In this document: positions 1 to 6,992 of the stretch, one piece after another
How positions within the stretch are numbered: position 1 is the first letter of the stretch
How the letters are laid out: each line of letters starts with the position of its first letter
DNA from: Bacteroidota bacterium
Lineage (GTDB): Bacteria > Bacteroidota > Bacteroidia > Flavobacteriales > Flavobacteriaceae
Direction of reading: 5' to 3'
Length of the DNA: 15,437 nucleotides
Assembly: GCA_022601215.1 (NCBI GenBank)
Contig: JAHZIZ010000372.1
Span: 1 to 15,437 of the forward strand
Made by a program: the position numbers and the translations under genes
The notes under the pieces: generated by a model
The model's input: only the letters and a program-made list of their open reading frames with translations
Told to the model about the DNA's origin: nothing
Databases searched by the model: none

Positions 1-1950
1 CTTCTTATTAACATAATACCGCTTAGTAAGTTCAACTAACTGTTCCAAGTTCTTTTCTTGATTCTTATTTTCTTTGGCGAGTTTCTCTAGCTTTTCTCTT
101 AGCTCTTCTTTATCTATTTTCTCTTGCAAGCGCTCCAACTCTTTCAACAACTCTTCATTTTCTTCAAGTCGCTGTTCATTCTCCTCTAAGCGTTCCTGTA
201 GTTGCTCTTTAAAAGGGTCCTCTTCTTCATTTTCCGGTTGAAACTTCTCTAAATTATCCTTCATTTCTTTTGAGAAATTCTTCATCATTTGCTCCTGTTG
301 CTTCTGTCTTTTTAGAAAGTCCTCTAACTTCTTCTTATCATTCCAGTTAAGCTCCTCTTTTTCCTTCTGAAGGGTATTCAATTCTTCTAATTTCTTTTCT
401 TGTTTTTTTAAGTCCTTCAACGACTTAGAAAGATTATCTATATTCTTTTCTTGACGTTCCAATTGTTCATTCTCTAGTTCATCCTCTGTCAATTTTCTAA
501 AACTATAAAACCCACTCTTAGCCGACTTATAATTATGAATTACGTCATTATCAAATACTTCAAAATAATATTCATAAGACACCCCTTCGTCTAAAACTAA
601 TTGACCTGGAAATGTAAATACAAACTGATCTACTACTGATGTCCCAATAGTTAATGGCATCAACTTTTTATTACTTTCTTCTCCTCTTGGGTAATACACC
701 AACTGAAGTTTTGTCAACCCATAATCATCAGACACCTGGCCCAAGAAATAACTAACACTATTATCTGTAGAGTCCTTTCTGGTTGTTACGGAAATTTCAG
801 GATATTCGTCCCTAATAACCCCAAGTGTGAATGATAAATTTTCATACTCCTTTAGTGCTTCATTGGATGTGGTTATAGCATAATCCAATTTTCTGTAAAT
901 CCCTTTTGTAAAATCAAACTGTGCACCATCAGCAGTAAAAGAATACGAGGTATCTCTAGTTTTTAAATGAACGCGGTCAGTGTTTTTTGTTGCTACTTTC
1001 CAACCTACCTTTGTCCCTTCAGGTATTGTTGCACTACCAGAACTCTTTAAAACCTCATCCCTTCTACCTGTATATCCAGGATAATCAAGAAGCATTTCAA
1101 ATCCAAGCAAAGACGGAGTTTTAATTACTTCAAGCTCATAGTCTTGAGATGCCACATCATTGGCAGCCAATCTAAAAGAAAAAGCCTCACTGGGTTGTGT
1201 AAATGTATATTCGAAATTCCCTGGAGACACTTGCTCTAGATAATACGTTTCCTTGTTAAAACTTATCGTCGCATTCTCCGGAATTGCAGCTCCTTCAGTT
1301 TTTACTTTTATGGTGAAGTTCTTGTTTTCAATTGCAGTAAGCGATTCGTTTGTTACAATAAAAGAGAATGGAGCTGGTGCCTCAAAAGCGGTGTCATAGT
1401 TTACTACCCGCTCATAACTGTTTGAAAATAAATCTTTATCCCAGAACAAACTTACCAACACAAAAACAATTATTGGAATTGCTGCATACTTTAAATATTT
1501 CGCATTAGTTTTAAAATTAACTGCACTTCTAAAAGGAATAGGTTGGAGCTCTCCTGCCTTTTGATCTATACTTGCAGCTAATAACTCACTCTCTCGTTGG
1601 TTTCTATTTAGCTGAATGACATTCAGCAACTTGTCATTTACCTCTGGAAAATGACTCCCAATAATTTTGGAAGCCTCTTCATAACCAATTCCTTGTTGAA
1701 ACTTAAATAATTTAGCTAAAGGAAATGCAATAAATCTTGCAAAAAGACCTAGCTCTACTAATACAAAAGCCCAGAATAAAACAGCCCTTCCTGCCGGTTC
1801 TAGCCACAAAAAATGCTCCACTAATAAAGTGATCAAAAACCAAAGAAGCCCAATAGCAAAAAAGAGAATGACGCCCTTAATCAACTCATTGGTGTAGTAT
1901 TTTTTTATAAATTGTTCCAGCTTTTGCTGAATGATACTAAAAGTACTCAT
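1..1950 (-). CDS. DUF4175-type large membrane protein with coiled coil (3' end outside window)
   Basis: An open frame runs without a stop from an ATG at 1950 to the window edge, giving 650 residues of a longer protein; it begins MSTFSIIQQK. Hydrophobic segments lie at about residues 24-45, 53-76 and 154-170. Between them (about 77-150) is a soluble stretch. Residues about 190-480 are beta-rich and probably extracytoplasmic, with an aromatic-rich part near 420-470. From about 485 to the edge the protein is almost entirely Glu/Lys/Gln/Leu, a strong coiled coil. This architecture fits the DUF4175 family of Bacteroidota, whose members I recall as roughly 1100 residues, so some 450 residues are probably missing here. 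The function of the family is not established; the layout suggests an envelope-anchored scaffold. It is divergent from the alkane monooxygenase gene with a 152-base gap. The reading frame is certain; the family name is recognition from memory. Confidence 0.78.
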   Translation of the reverse strand, partial: MSTFSIIQQKLEQFIKKYYTNELIKGVILFFAIGLLWFLITLLVEHFLWLEPAGRAVLFWAFVLVELGLFARFIAFPLAKLFKFQQGIGYEEASKIIGSHFPEVNDKLLNVIQLNRNQRESELLAASIDQKAGELQPIPFRSAVNFKTNAKYLKYAAIPIIVFVLVSLFWDKDLFSNSYERVVNYDTAFEAPAPFSFIVTNESLTAIENKNFTIKVKTEGAAIPENATISFNKETYYLEQVSPGNFEYTFTQPSEAFSFRLAANDVASQDYELEVIKTPSLLGFEMLLDYPGYTGRRDEVLKSSGSATIPEGTKVGWKVATKNTDRVHLKTRDTSYSFTADGAQFDFTKGIYRKLDYAITTSNEALKEYENLSFTLGVIRDEYPEISVTTRKDSTDNSVSYFLGQVSDDYGLTKLQLVYYPRGEESNKKLMPLTIGTSVVDQFVFTFPGQLVLDEGVSYEYYFEVFDNDVIHNYKSAKSGFYSFRKLTEDELENEQLERQEKNIDNLSKSLKDLKKQEKKLEELNTLQKEKEELNWNDKKKLEDFLKRQKQQEQMMKNFSKEMKDNLEKFQPENEEEDPFKEQLQERLEENEQRLEENEELLKELERLQEKIDKEELREKLEKLAKENKNQEKNLEQLVELTKRYYVNKK

Positions 1951-2102
1951 ACATAGTTTCCTGATAAAACAGAACTTCTAAAATAGCACAAAAATTGCTC
2001 CAATAATTCTATTTATGAAATACGTCGTAAAATTTAACAAAATAACAGAGCCCTTTACCTCTCTATATTGATTTAACCTCTAATTAAAACGTTGAATTTA
2101 AA

Positions 2103-3143
2103 ATGAAAGATTTAAAATATTTAACAGCATTTTCCATCCCCGTGGCAGCCATAATCGGTCTATTACTTAGAGAGTATTGGTCATTTTTCACTCCTGTTTT
2201 TGCTTTCTTACTCATTCCCATTATAGAGACTCTACTTCCAATTCAAACTAAAAATTTAACGGAAGCAGAAATTATTTCCAAATCGAAAAATTCCTTTTTC
2301 AATCTATTATTATACCTCAACCTTCCTCTAGTCTTTGGAATTGTTGGGTGGTTTTTGTGGAGTACTACTTGGGCTCTTTATGAAACATATGAATTAATAG
2401 GATTGCTATTTTCTGTTGGAATTGTTGTAGGCTCCAATGGAATTAATGTTGCTCACGAATTGGGACATAGACCATTACAGTGGGAAAAAAACCTTGGAAA
2501 GCTTTTACTCCTTCCTTCTCTTTATATGCACTTTTATATTGAACACAACTACGGCCATCATTTACATGCTGCAACTCCCGAAGATCCTGCCAGTGCTCGA
2601 TACAATCAAACTGTTTACTCCTTTTGGTTTACGTCCATGATAAGGCAATACCTAAATGCATGGAAGATTCAAAAAGACTTATTGAAGCGCAATGGATTTT
2701 CCTTTTTAAGTGTGAAGAACGACATGTTTTGGTACAGCCTAATTCAACTGGGGTATCTCAGTGCTGTCTTTTTCGTTCTTGGGCTAAATACGCTTTGGAT
2801 TTCGATAACTATAGCCATTACAGGAGCCCTACTGCTTGAAACAATAAATTATATTGAACATTATGGTTTACTAAGAAATAAAAAAGAAAGCGGTCGATAC
2901 GAGCGTGTTTCGGAAATACATTCTTGGAATTCTAATCACATTTTAGGCCGGATGATGTTATATGAACTTACTCGTCATAGCGACCACCATTACAAATCTC
3001 ATAAAAAATATCAACTATTAGATTATCATGACGTGAGTCCACAAATGCCTTATGGCTATCCTACATCTATGGTATTAAGCCTTATTCCACCGCTTTGGTT
3101 TGCTATTATGAATAAGCGTATTCCTTCGGAAATGAAACCTTAG
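2103..3143 (+). CDS. alkB: AlkB-type alkane 1-monooxygenase (integral-membrane di-iron hydroxylase)
   Basis: This 346-residue protein carries every diagnostic AlkB motif: HELGH (118-122), EHNYGHH (147-153) followed by ATPEDPASAR, NYIEHYGLLR (249-258), HSWNSNH (273-279) and LTRHSDHH (289-296). These supply the nine histidines that bind the di-iron centre in AlkB. AlkB enzymes hydroxylate the terminal carbon of medium-chain alkanes in the inner membrane, using O2 and electrons from rubredoxin. Hydrophobic segments are visible near 8-45, 68-90, 98-115 and 208-245. It is shorter than the Pseudomonas enzyme (about 400 residues), mainly at the termini. NYIEHYGL and HSWNSNH make a true AlkB more likely than a general fatty-acid desaturase, but the natural substrate cannot be read from sequence. 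No rubredoxin, rubredoxin reductase or regulator gene is in the window. gltX follows 39 bases downstream but has its own promoter box. Confidence 0.9.
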   Translation: MKDLKYLTAFSIPVAAIIGLLLREYWSFFTPVFAFLLIPIIETLLPIQTKNLTEAEIISKSKNSFFNLLLYLNLPLVFGIVGWFLWSTTWALYETYELIGLLFSVGIVVGSNGINVAHELGHRPLQWEKNLGKLLLLPSLYMHFYIEHNYGHHLHAATPEDPASARYNQTVYSFWFTSMIRQYLNAWKIQKDLLKRNGFSFLSVKNDMFWYSLIQLGYLSAVFFVLGLNTLWISITIAITGALLLETINYIEHYGLLRNKKESGRYERVSEIHSWNSNHILGRMMLYELTRHSDHHYKSHKKYQLLDYHDVSPQMPYGYPTSMVLSLIPPLWFAIMNKRIPSEMKP

Positions 3144-3148
3144 TATTG

Positions 3149-3156
3149 TATCTTTG
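3149..3156 (+). promoter_or_regulatory. Bacteroidota -7 promoter box for gltX
   Basis: TATCTTTG matches the TANNTTTG -7 consensus of Bacteroidota sigma factor promoters exactly. It lies 5 bases after the alkB stop and 26 bases before the gltX ATG, so gltX is probably transcribed independently with a short leader. No convincing -33 TTTG is visible at the expected spacing. Confidence 0.5.
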
Positions 3157-3182
3157 CTGCTTTCAATTTTAATCTACTATTG

Positions 3183-4694
3183 ATGGCTCAAAAAGTACGT
3201 GTTCGCTTTGCTCCTAGTCCTACTGGACCACTTCACATTGGTGGGGTTCGTACGGCATTATTCAACTATTTATTTGCTAAAAAACACGGAGGTGATTTCG
3301 TGTTGCGCATTGAGGATACCGATCAAACTCGATATGTCTCTGGAGCCGAAGATTATATAAAAGAATCCCTTGACTGGCTCAATATTCCATATGATGAAGG
3401 TCCCGAAAAGGAAGGTGCATATGGTCCGTACAGACAAAGTGAACGAAAACATTTGTACAGACAATATGCAGATCAATTAATCGCAAGTGGCAATGCATAT
3501 TACGCCTTTGACACACCAGAAGCTCTTTCGGAACAACGCGCAGCCTACGAAGCAAAAAAGGAAACCTTTATATACAACTGGCATAACCGCGAGCAAATGA
3601 ATAATTCATTATCTCTTTCTAAAGAAGAGGTAAACACTAAAATAAGTAACGGTACGCCTTATGTCATTCGATTTAAATCTCCTCAAAATGAAACGTTAAG
3701 ATTAAAAGATATAATACGTGGAGACATTTCTATCGACACGAATGTCCTAGATGACAAAGTACTGTTTAAGAGTGACGGAATGCCTACGTATCACCTAGCA
3801 AATATCGTTGACGACCACTTGATGGAAATCACTCATGTAATTCGCGGTGAGGAATGGCTGCCATCATTGGCCTTACATCAACTTTTATACAATGCATTTG
3901 GTTGGCAAGCCCCCAAATTTGCTCATTTATCATTAATCCTAAAACCTAATGGAAAAGGGAAGTTGAGCAAACGAGATGGTGAAGCAGGAGGGTTCCCAGT
4001 ATTTCCATTACAATGGAATCCTGAAGAAGGAAAAGGACTTGCTGGATACCGAGAAGACGGATATTTGCCCGAAGCGGTAATCAATATGCTTGCCTTCCTA
4101 GGATGGAACCCTGGAACTGAACAGGAGTTATTTTCACTGAAAGAATTAGTAGCCGACTTCAGTTTAGATCGCGTAAATAAGGCCGGGGCCAAATTTGATC
4201 CGGAAAAAACAAAATGGTTTCAGCAACAGTACTTTCAGCAAGTTGATGAACGCCAATTAGTTCTTCAATTTTCAGAAACTCTTCAAAACAAGGGAGTTTC
4301 AACTACCCTAGATCTTGATAAAATAGTTGCTCTAGTAAAAGAGCGTGCCGTGTTTATTGAAGACCTTTGGGAACAAGCTAGTTTCTTTTTTGAAACCCCA
4401 AGCAGCTATGACGAAAAAGCAGCCAAAAAGGCTTTTAAAGAAGACACTCCTGCAATACTTCAAGAGGTTGTTTCTCTTATGAGTGCTGCTGAAGATTTCT
4501 CAACAACAGTTCTTTCAGAAGCTATAAAAGGATGGATTACTTCTCAGGAAATGGGGTTTGGCAAAGTAATGATGCCATTACGATTAGCATTAGTTGGCGC
4601 GATGAAAGGTCCAGATGTTTTTGAAATTGCCTCCGTTTTGGGGAAAGAAGAGAGCATCTCGAGAGTTAAAAATGCTATTGCCTTTATCGCCTAA
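3183..4694 (+). CDS. gltX: Glutamyl-tRNA synthetase (GluRS)
   Basis: GluRS charges tRNA-Glu with glutamate using ATP in the cytoplasm. The 503-residue product begins MAQKVRVRFAPSPTGPLHIGG. It has the class I HIGH-type motif at 18-21 (HIGG), the LRIEDTD segment at 41-47, and the KMSKS-type motif KLSKRD at 260-265. The C-terminal anticodon-binding region extends to the end, and the length is normal for Bacteroidota. The region around 105-135 has no cysteines, so the zinc-binding Cys cluster of the E. coli type is absent. A TTG three bases upstream is in frame, but the ATG at 3183 is the natural start and gives the expected N-terminus. A glutaminyl-tRNA synthetase is encoded 2.3 kb away, so this enzyme should not need to mischarge tRNA-Gln. 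Its stop codon overlaps the stop of the convergent barrel gene. Confidence 0.97.
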   Translation: MAQKVRVRFAPSPTGPLHIGGVRTALFNYLFAKKHGGDFVLRIEDTDQTRYVSGAEDYIKESLDWLNIPYDEGPEKEGAYGPYRQSERKHLYRQYADQLIASGNAYYAFDTPEALSEQRAAYEAKKETFIYNWHNREQMNNSLSLSKEEVNTKISNGTPYVIRFKSPQNETLRLKDIIRGDISIDTNVLDDKVLFKSDGMPTYHLANIVDDHLMEITHVIRGEEWLPSLALHQLLYNAFGWQAPKFAHLSLILKPNGKGKLSKRDGEAGGFPVFPLQWNPEEGKGLAGYREDGYLPEAVINMLAFLGWNPGTEQELFSLKELVADFSLDRVNKAGAKFDPEKTKWFQQQYFQQVDERQLVLQFSETLQNKGVSTTLDLDKIVALVKERAVFIEDLWEQASFFFETPSSYDEKAAKKAFKEDTPAILQEVVSLMSAAEDFSTTVLSEAIKGWITSQEMGFGKVMMPLRLALVGAMKGPDVFEIASVLGKEESISRVKNAIAFIA

Positions 4695-5371
4695 AGGTAT
4701 AAAATTACCATCCCGATAATGGTGTGCGGATTTCCTTGAAACTTAGTTTCTGGTTGATTAATATCTTCGCTATCATTTAAGCGTCCAAACAAATTCGTGA
4801 CACCATATTGGTACTGAGCGCTTAAACGAAAATTTTCAAAGCCAGCGGTCAATCCTCCCATACCATAAAAATGTACTCGAGATACGTTTTGAATATCCTC
4901 TGCTTTCAAATCTGTATAACCATCTAATATAAACTCATTAAAGGTGTCTTGTTTTAGTTTCATTTTTCCATTCACATTAAGCATTGGCCCCACCTCAATA
5001 CTCAAGTTTGGATATACAATGTTATAGCTAAGTAGTAAACTAATCTGCGCAGATTGAATGGTATAATCTATAGATTGTTCAAAGAATCCTTGTTGGGTAT
5101 CGTTCAAATCTTTCCCCGCAATTCCAATTTCATTTTGGATAAAGTTAATTCCATAAATCAAATCAAAATCATTGTAAAAAGCTCCCCGAGTTGTAAAGCC
5201 CAACATATACCCAGAACCCTGCTCTGTTATAAAATTTTCTGTGTCGATATCAAAAAAGGTAAGCCCTCCTTGAATACCAATGTGGTTGTTATGATCAAAG
5301 TTACCCTGTGCTTGTGAAAATTGAATAAAAACAAGGGAAAAAGTAACAAATAATAGGTTTTTTAGACTCAT
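4691..5371 (-). CDS. Outer-membrane beta-barrel protein (PorT-like / OMP b-barrel family)
   Basis: The 226-residue product starts MSLKNLLFVTFSLVFIQFSQAQ, a clear Sec signal peptide with the A-Q cleavage end common in Bacteroidota (cleavage near residue 22). The mature part alternates polar and hydrophobic or aromatic residues in short strands separated by turns, has several Gly-rich strand starts (for example GIQGGLTFFD, GMGGLTAGFE), and ends in an aliphatic/aromatic strand (TIIGMVILYL). This is typical of small 8- to 10-strand outer-membrane barrels. No ligand or partner can be inferred. I chose the ATG at 5371 over an in-frame TTG at 5380 because the ATG gives a normal signal peptide. The gene converges on gltX with a 4-base overlap (CTAA serves as TAA on plus and TAG on minus) and diverges from the SPFH gene with promoter boxes only 4 bases apart. 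Confidence 0.82.
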   Translation of the reverse strand: MSLKNLLFVTFSLVFIQFSQAQGNFDHNNHIGIQGGLTFFDIDTENFITEQGSGYMLGFTTRGAFYNDFDLIYGINFIQNEIGIAGKDLNDTQQGFFEQSIDYTIQSAQISLLLSYNIVYPNLSIEVGPMLNVNGKMKLKQDTFNEFILDGYTDLKAEDIQNVSRVHFYGMGGLTAGFENFRLSAQYQYGVTNLFGRLNDSEDINQPETKFQGNPHTIIGMVILYL

Positions 5372-5393
5372 ATATAGCAATTTAAGGAAGGGG

Positions 5394-5423
5394 CAAAAGT
5401 ATGTTTATTTTTGTACCTTCAAA
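5394..5423 (-). promoter_or_regulatory. Promoter of the outer-membrane barrel gene (-33/-7 pair)
   Basis: On the minus strand, TACTTTTG (5401-5394) matches the TANNTTTG -7 box exactly. A TTTG at 5423-5420 lies 18 bases upstream of it, within the 17-23 spacing known for Bacteroidota promoters. This is the best-formed promoter in the window, and it overlaps the SPFH promoter facing the other way. Confidence 0.6.
5406..5413 (+). promoter_or_regulatory. -7 promoter box of the SPFH gene
   Basis: TATTTTTG is an exact TANNTTTG match, 35 bases before the SPFH ATG at 5449. The upstream -33 position shows only a weak TTTA (5381-5384). It sits 4 bases from the oppositely oriented -7 box at 5394-5401. 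Confidence 0.5.
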
Positions 5424-5448
5424 ATTCTAATCAAACAAATTAATTTCT

Positions 5449-6405
5449 ATGGGCAATTTTTTAATAATACCGATCCTGGTTTTCGGCTTTTTCATTTTAC
5501 TGATGTTTATATTTATTGTGAAACAACAAACCGCCGCGGTAATAGAACGCTTTGGAAAGTTTCAAAGTATACGTAACTCCGGACTACAATTTAAAATCCC
5601 TGTAATTGACCGAATTGCGGGACGTATTAATCTTAAAATACAACAGTTAGATGTGTTGGTAGAAACCAAAACAAAAGATGATGTATTTGTTCGTCTTAAA
5701 ATATCTGTACAATTTCAGGTAATCAAAGAAAAGGTATACGATGCTTTCTATAAACTAGAGAATCCACACGACCAAATAACTTCCTATGTATTTGATGTGG
5801 TTCGTGCCGAGGTACCTAAAATGAAATTAGATGATGTATTTGAACGCAAAGACGACATTGCTATTGCGGTAAAAGAAGAATTGAATGAGGCCATGGTTAA
5901 TTATGGTTATGATATTATTAAAACCTTGGTAACAGATATTGATCCAGATATGCAGGTAAAAGAAGCAATGAATCGTATTAACGCTGCCGAACGTGAAAAA
6001 GTAGCAGCAGAATACGAAGCAGAAGCAGAACGTATTAAGATTGTTGCGAAGGCAAGGGCTGAAGCAGAAAGTAAGCGATTACAAGGTCAAGGTATTGCAG
6101 ATCAACGACGTGAAATTGCGCGCGGTTTAGAGGAAAGTGTAGATGTCTTAAACAATGTAGGGATCAACTCCCAAGAAGCTTCTGCTCTTATTGTAGTAAC
6201 ACAGCATTACGACACCCTTCAGTCAATTGGAGAGGAAACCAACACCAATTTAATCCTATTACCAAATTCTCCTCAAGCTGGAAGTAATATGTTAAACGAT
6301 ATGATTGCCTCTTTTGTAGCTAGTAACCAAATAGGTGAAGAAATGAAAAAAACGAATGCGGCAAAAGGAATTACGAACAAAAAATCTAATAATGATGGTG
6401 TTTAA
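5449..6405 (+). CDS. SPFH/band-7 (stomatin-like) membrane protein
   Basis: The 318-residue protein has one N-terminal transmembrane segment (about residues 4-24) and then an SPFH/band-7 domain (about 25-190). That domain contains the family stretch QTAAVIERFGKF, the segment RINLKIQQLDV, and the conserved D-I-x-P region near 163-167. A helical Ala/Glu-rich part (about 178-225, EREKVAAEYEAEAERIKIVA) follows, as in stomatin, QmcA and HflC/K relatives. Such proteins oligomerise into membrane rings or microdomains and often modulate proteases or transporters. Most bacterial slipin operons carry an NfeD partner. None is here; instead the gene overlaps a small secreted protein gene by 14 bases, suggesting translational coupling. 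The protein is closer to the QmcA/stomatin type than to HflC, but that split would need a tree. Confidence 0.9.
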   Translation: MGNFLIIPILVFGFFILLMFIFIVKQQTAAVIERFGKFQSIRNSGLQFKIPVIDRIAGRINLKIQQLDVLVETKTKDDVFVRLKISVQFQVIKEKVYDAFYKLENPHDQITSYVFDVVRAEVPKMKLDDVFERKDDIAIAVKEELNEAMVNYGYDIIKTLVTDIDPDMQVKEAMNRINAAEREKVAAEYEAEAERIKIVAKARAEAESKRLQGQGIADQRREIARGLEESVDVLNNVGINSQEASALIVVTQHYDTLQSIGEETNTNLILLPNSPQAGSNMLNDMIASFVASNQIGEEMKKTNAAKGITNKKSNNDGV

Positions 6406-6922
6406 AAAAGCATTCACCCTTTTCCTGCTAATCGGCTTTACCACTTGTAATTTAATTGCTCAAAGCTTAGGAGAATTACAGGTAAAAGCCTTAAAAGATG
6501 CTAAAACCACTGCACAAGCAATGGTAGATGGTGACTTTGCAAAAATATTAGATTATACGCATCCCGCAATTATTGAAAAAATGGGAGGTAAAGATGTCTT
6601 TCTTCCCCAAGTAGAAGCGGCACTAAAAATGGCAAAAGAACAAGGTGTTTCTTTCATAAGTTCAACTGCAGATTATGCTTCTGATGTGGTAAAAGAACAA
6701 GGAGAATATAGATGCTATGTTCAAAACACTAATATTATGACCCTAGGAGAAACCAAGATAAAGTCCACTAGTTATCTTCTTGGGTTTTATCTAGAGGATC
6801 AGGAGCAATGGGTTTTTATTGAAGCTGAAAAAACAAAAAACAAACCTACTATGGAAATGTTTTTACCTGGTTTTGAAACTTCCTTAAACATCCCCGCTGA
6901 TGTAATGGAACAATTAGAATAA
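6392..6922 (+). CDS. Small exported protein of unknown function, coupled to the SPFH gene
   Basis: I do not recognise this family. The 176-residue product begins MMVFKKAFTLFLLIGFTTCNLIAQ, a Sec signal peptide with probable cleavage after Q24. A cysteine at 19 is not in a convincing lipobox. The mature part starts with an amphipathic helix, followed by DGDFAKILDYTHPAIIEKMGG, then alternating strands. This resembles NTF2-like/SnoaL folds (a helix, then a curved sheet), but that is an inference from pattern only. The open frame extends upstream to 6356. The ATG at 6392 (or 6395) is chosen because it gives a proper signal peptide and the usual overlap with the preceding stop (6403-6405). A strong terminator follows 19 bases after the stop, so SPFH plus this gene form a two-gene unit. 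Its export and the SPFH anchor suggest a shared envelope role. Confidence 0.75.
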   Translation: MMVFKKAFTLFLLIGFTTCNLIAQSLGELQVKALKDAKTTAQAMVDGDFAKILDYTHPAIIEKMGGKDVFLPQVEAALKMAKEQGVSFISSTADYASDVVKEQGEYRCYVQNTNIMTLGETKIKSTSYLLGFYLEDQEQWVFIEAEKTKNKPTMEMFLPGFETSLNIPADVMEQLE

Positions 6923-6941
6923 ACTAATTTATACAGACAAC

Positions 6942-6975
6942 AAAAAGCCCAAAGTAAGTTACTTTGGGCTTTTTT
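6942..6975. terminator. Bidirectional intrinsic terminator between the SPFH unit and glnS
   Basis: Two 16-base arms, AAAAAGCCCAAAGTAA (6942-6957) and its exact complement (6959-6974), are separated by one base, so the working hairpin has a GCCC/GGGC core and a loop of several bases. It is flanked by A-run and T-run on both sides, so it can end transcription from the left (SPFH pair) and from the right (glnS, stop at 6993). Confidence 0.88.
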
Positions 6976-6992
6976 ATTACTGATATCTCATA

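Noticed and set aside
1979..2100. Small palindromes (ATTGCTCCAAT, TACGTCGTA) in the DUF4175-alkB gap as operators
   Set aside because: Short and of a kind expected by chance in AT-rich DNA; no regulator gene nearby to support them.
4710..4730. ACCAT...ATGGT hairpin just after the gltX stop as a terminator
   Set aside because: Only 5 bp, no T-run, and inside the coding end of the barrel gene.
6356..6391. Longer N-terminus for the exported protein after the SPFH gene
   Set aside because: It would put charged residues in front of the signal peptide and deepen the overlap; ATG at 6392 gives a standard signal sequence.
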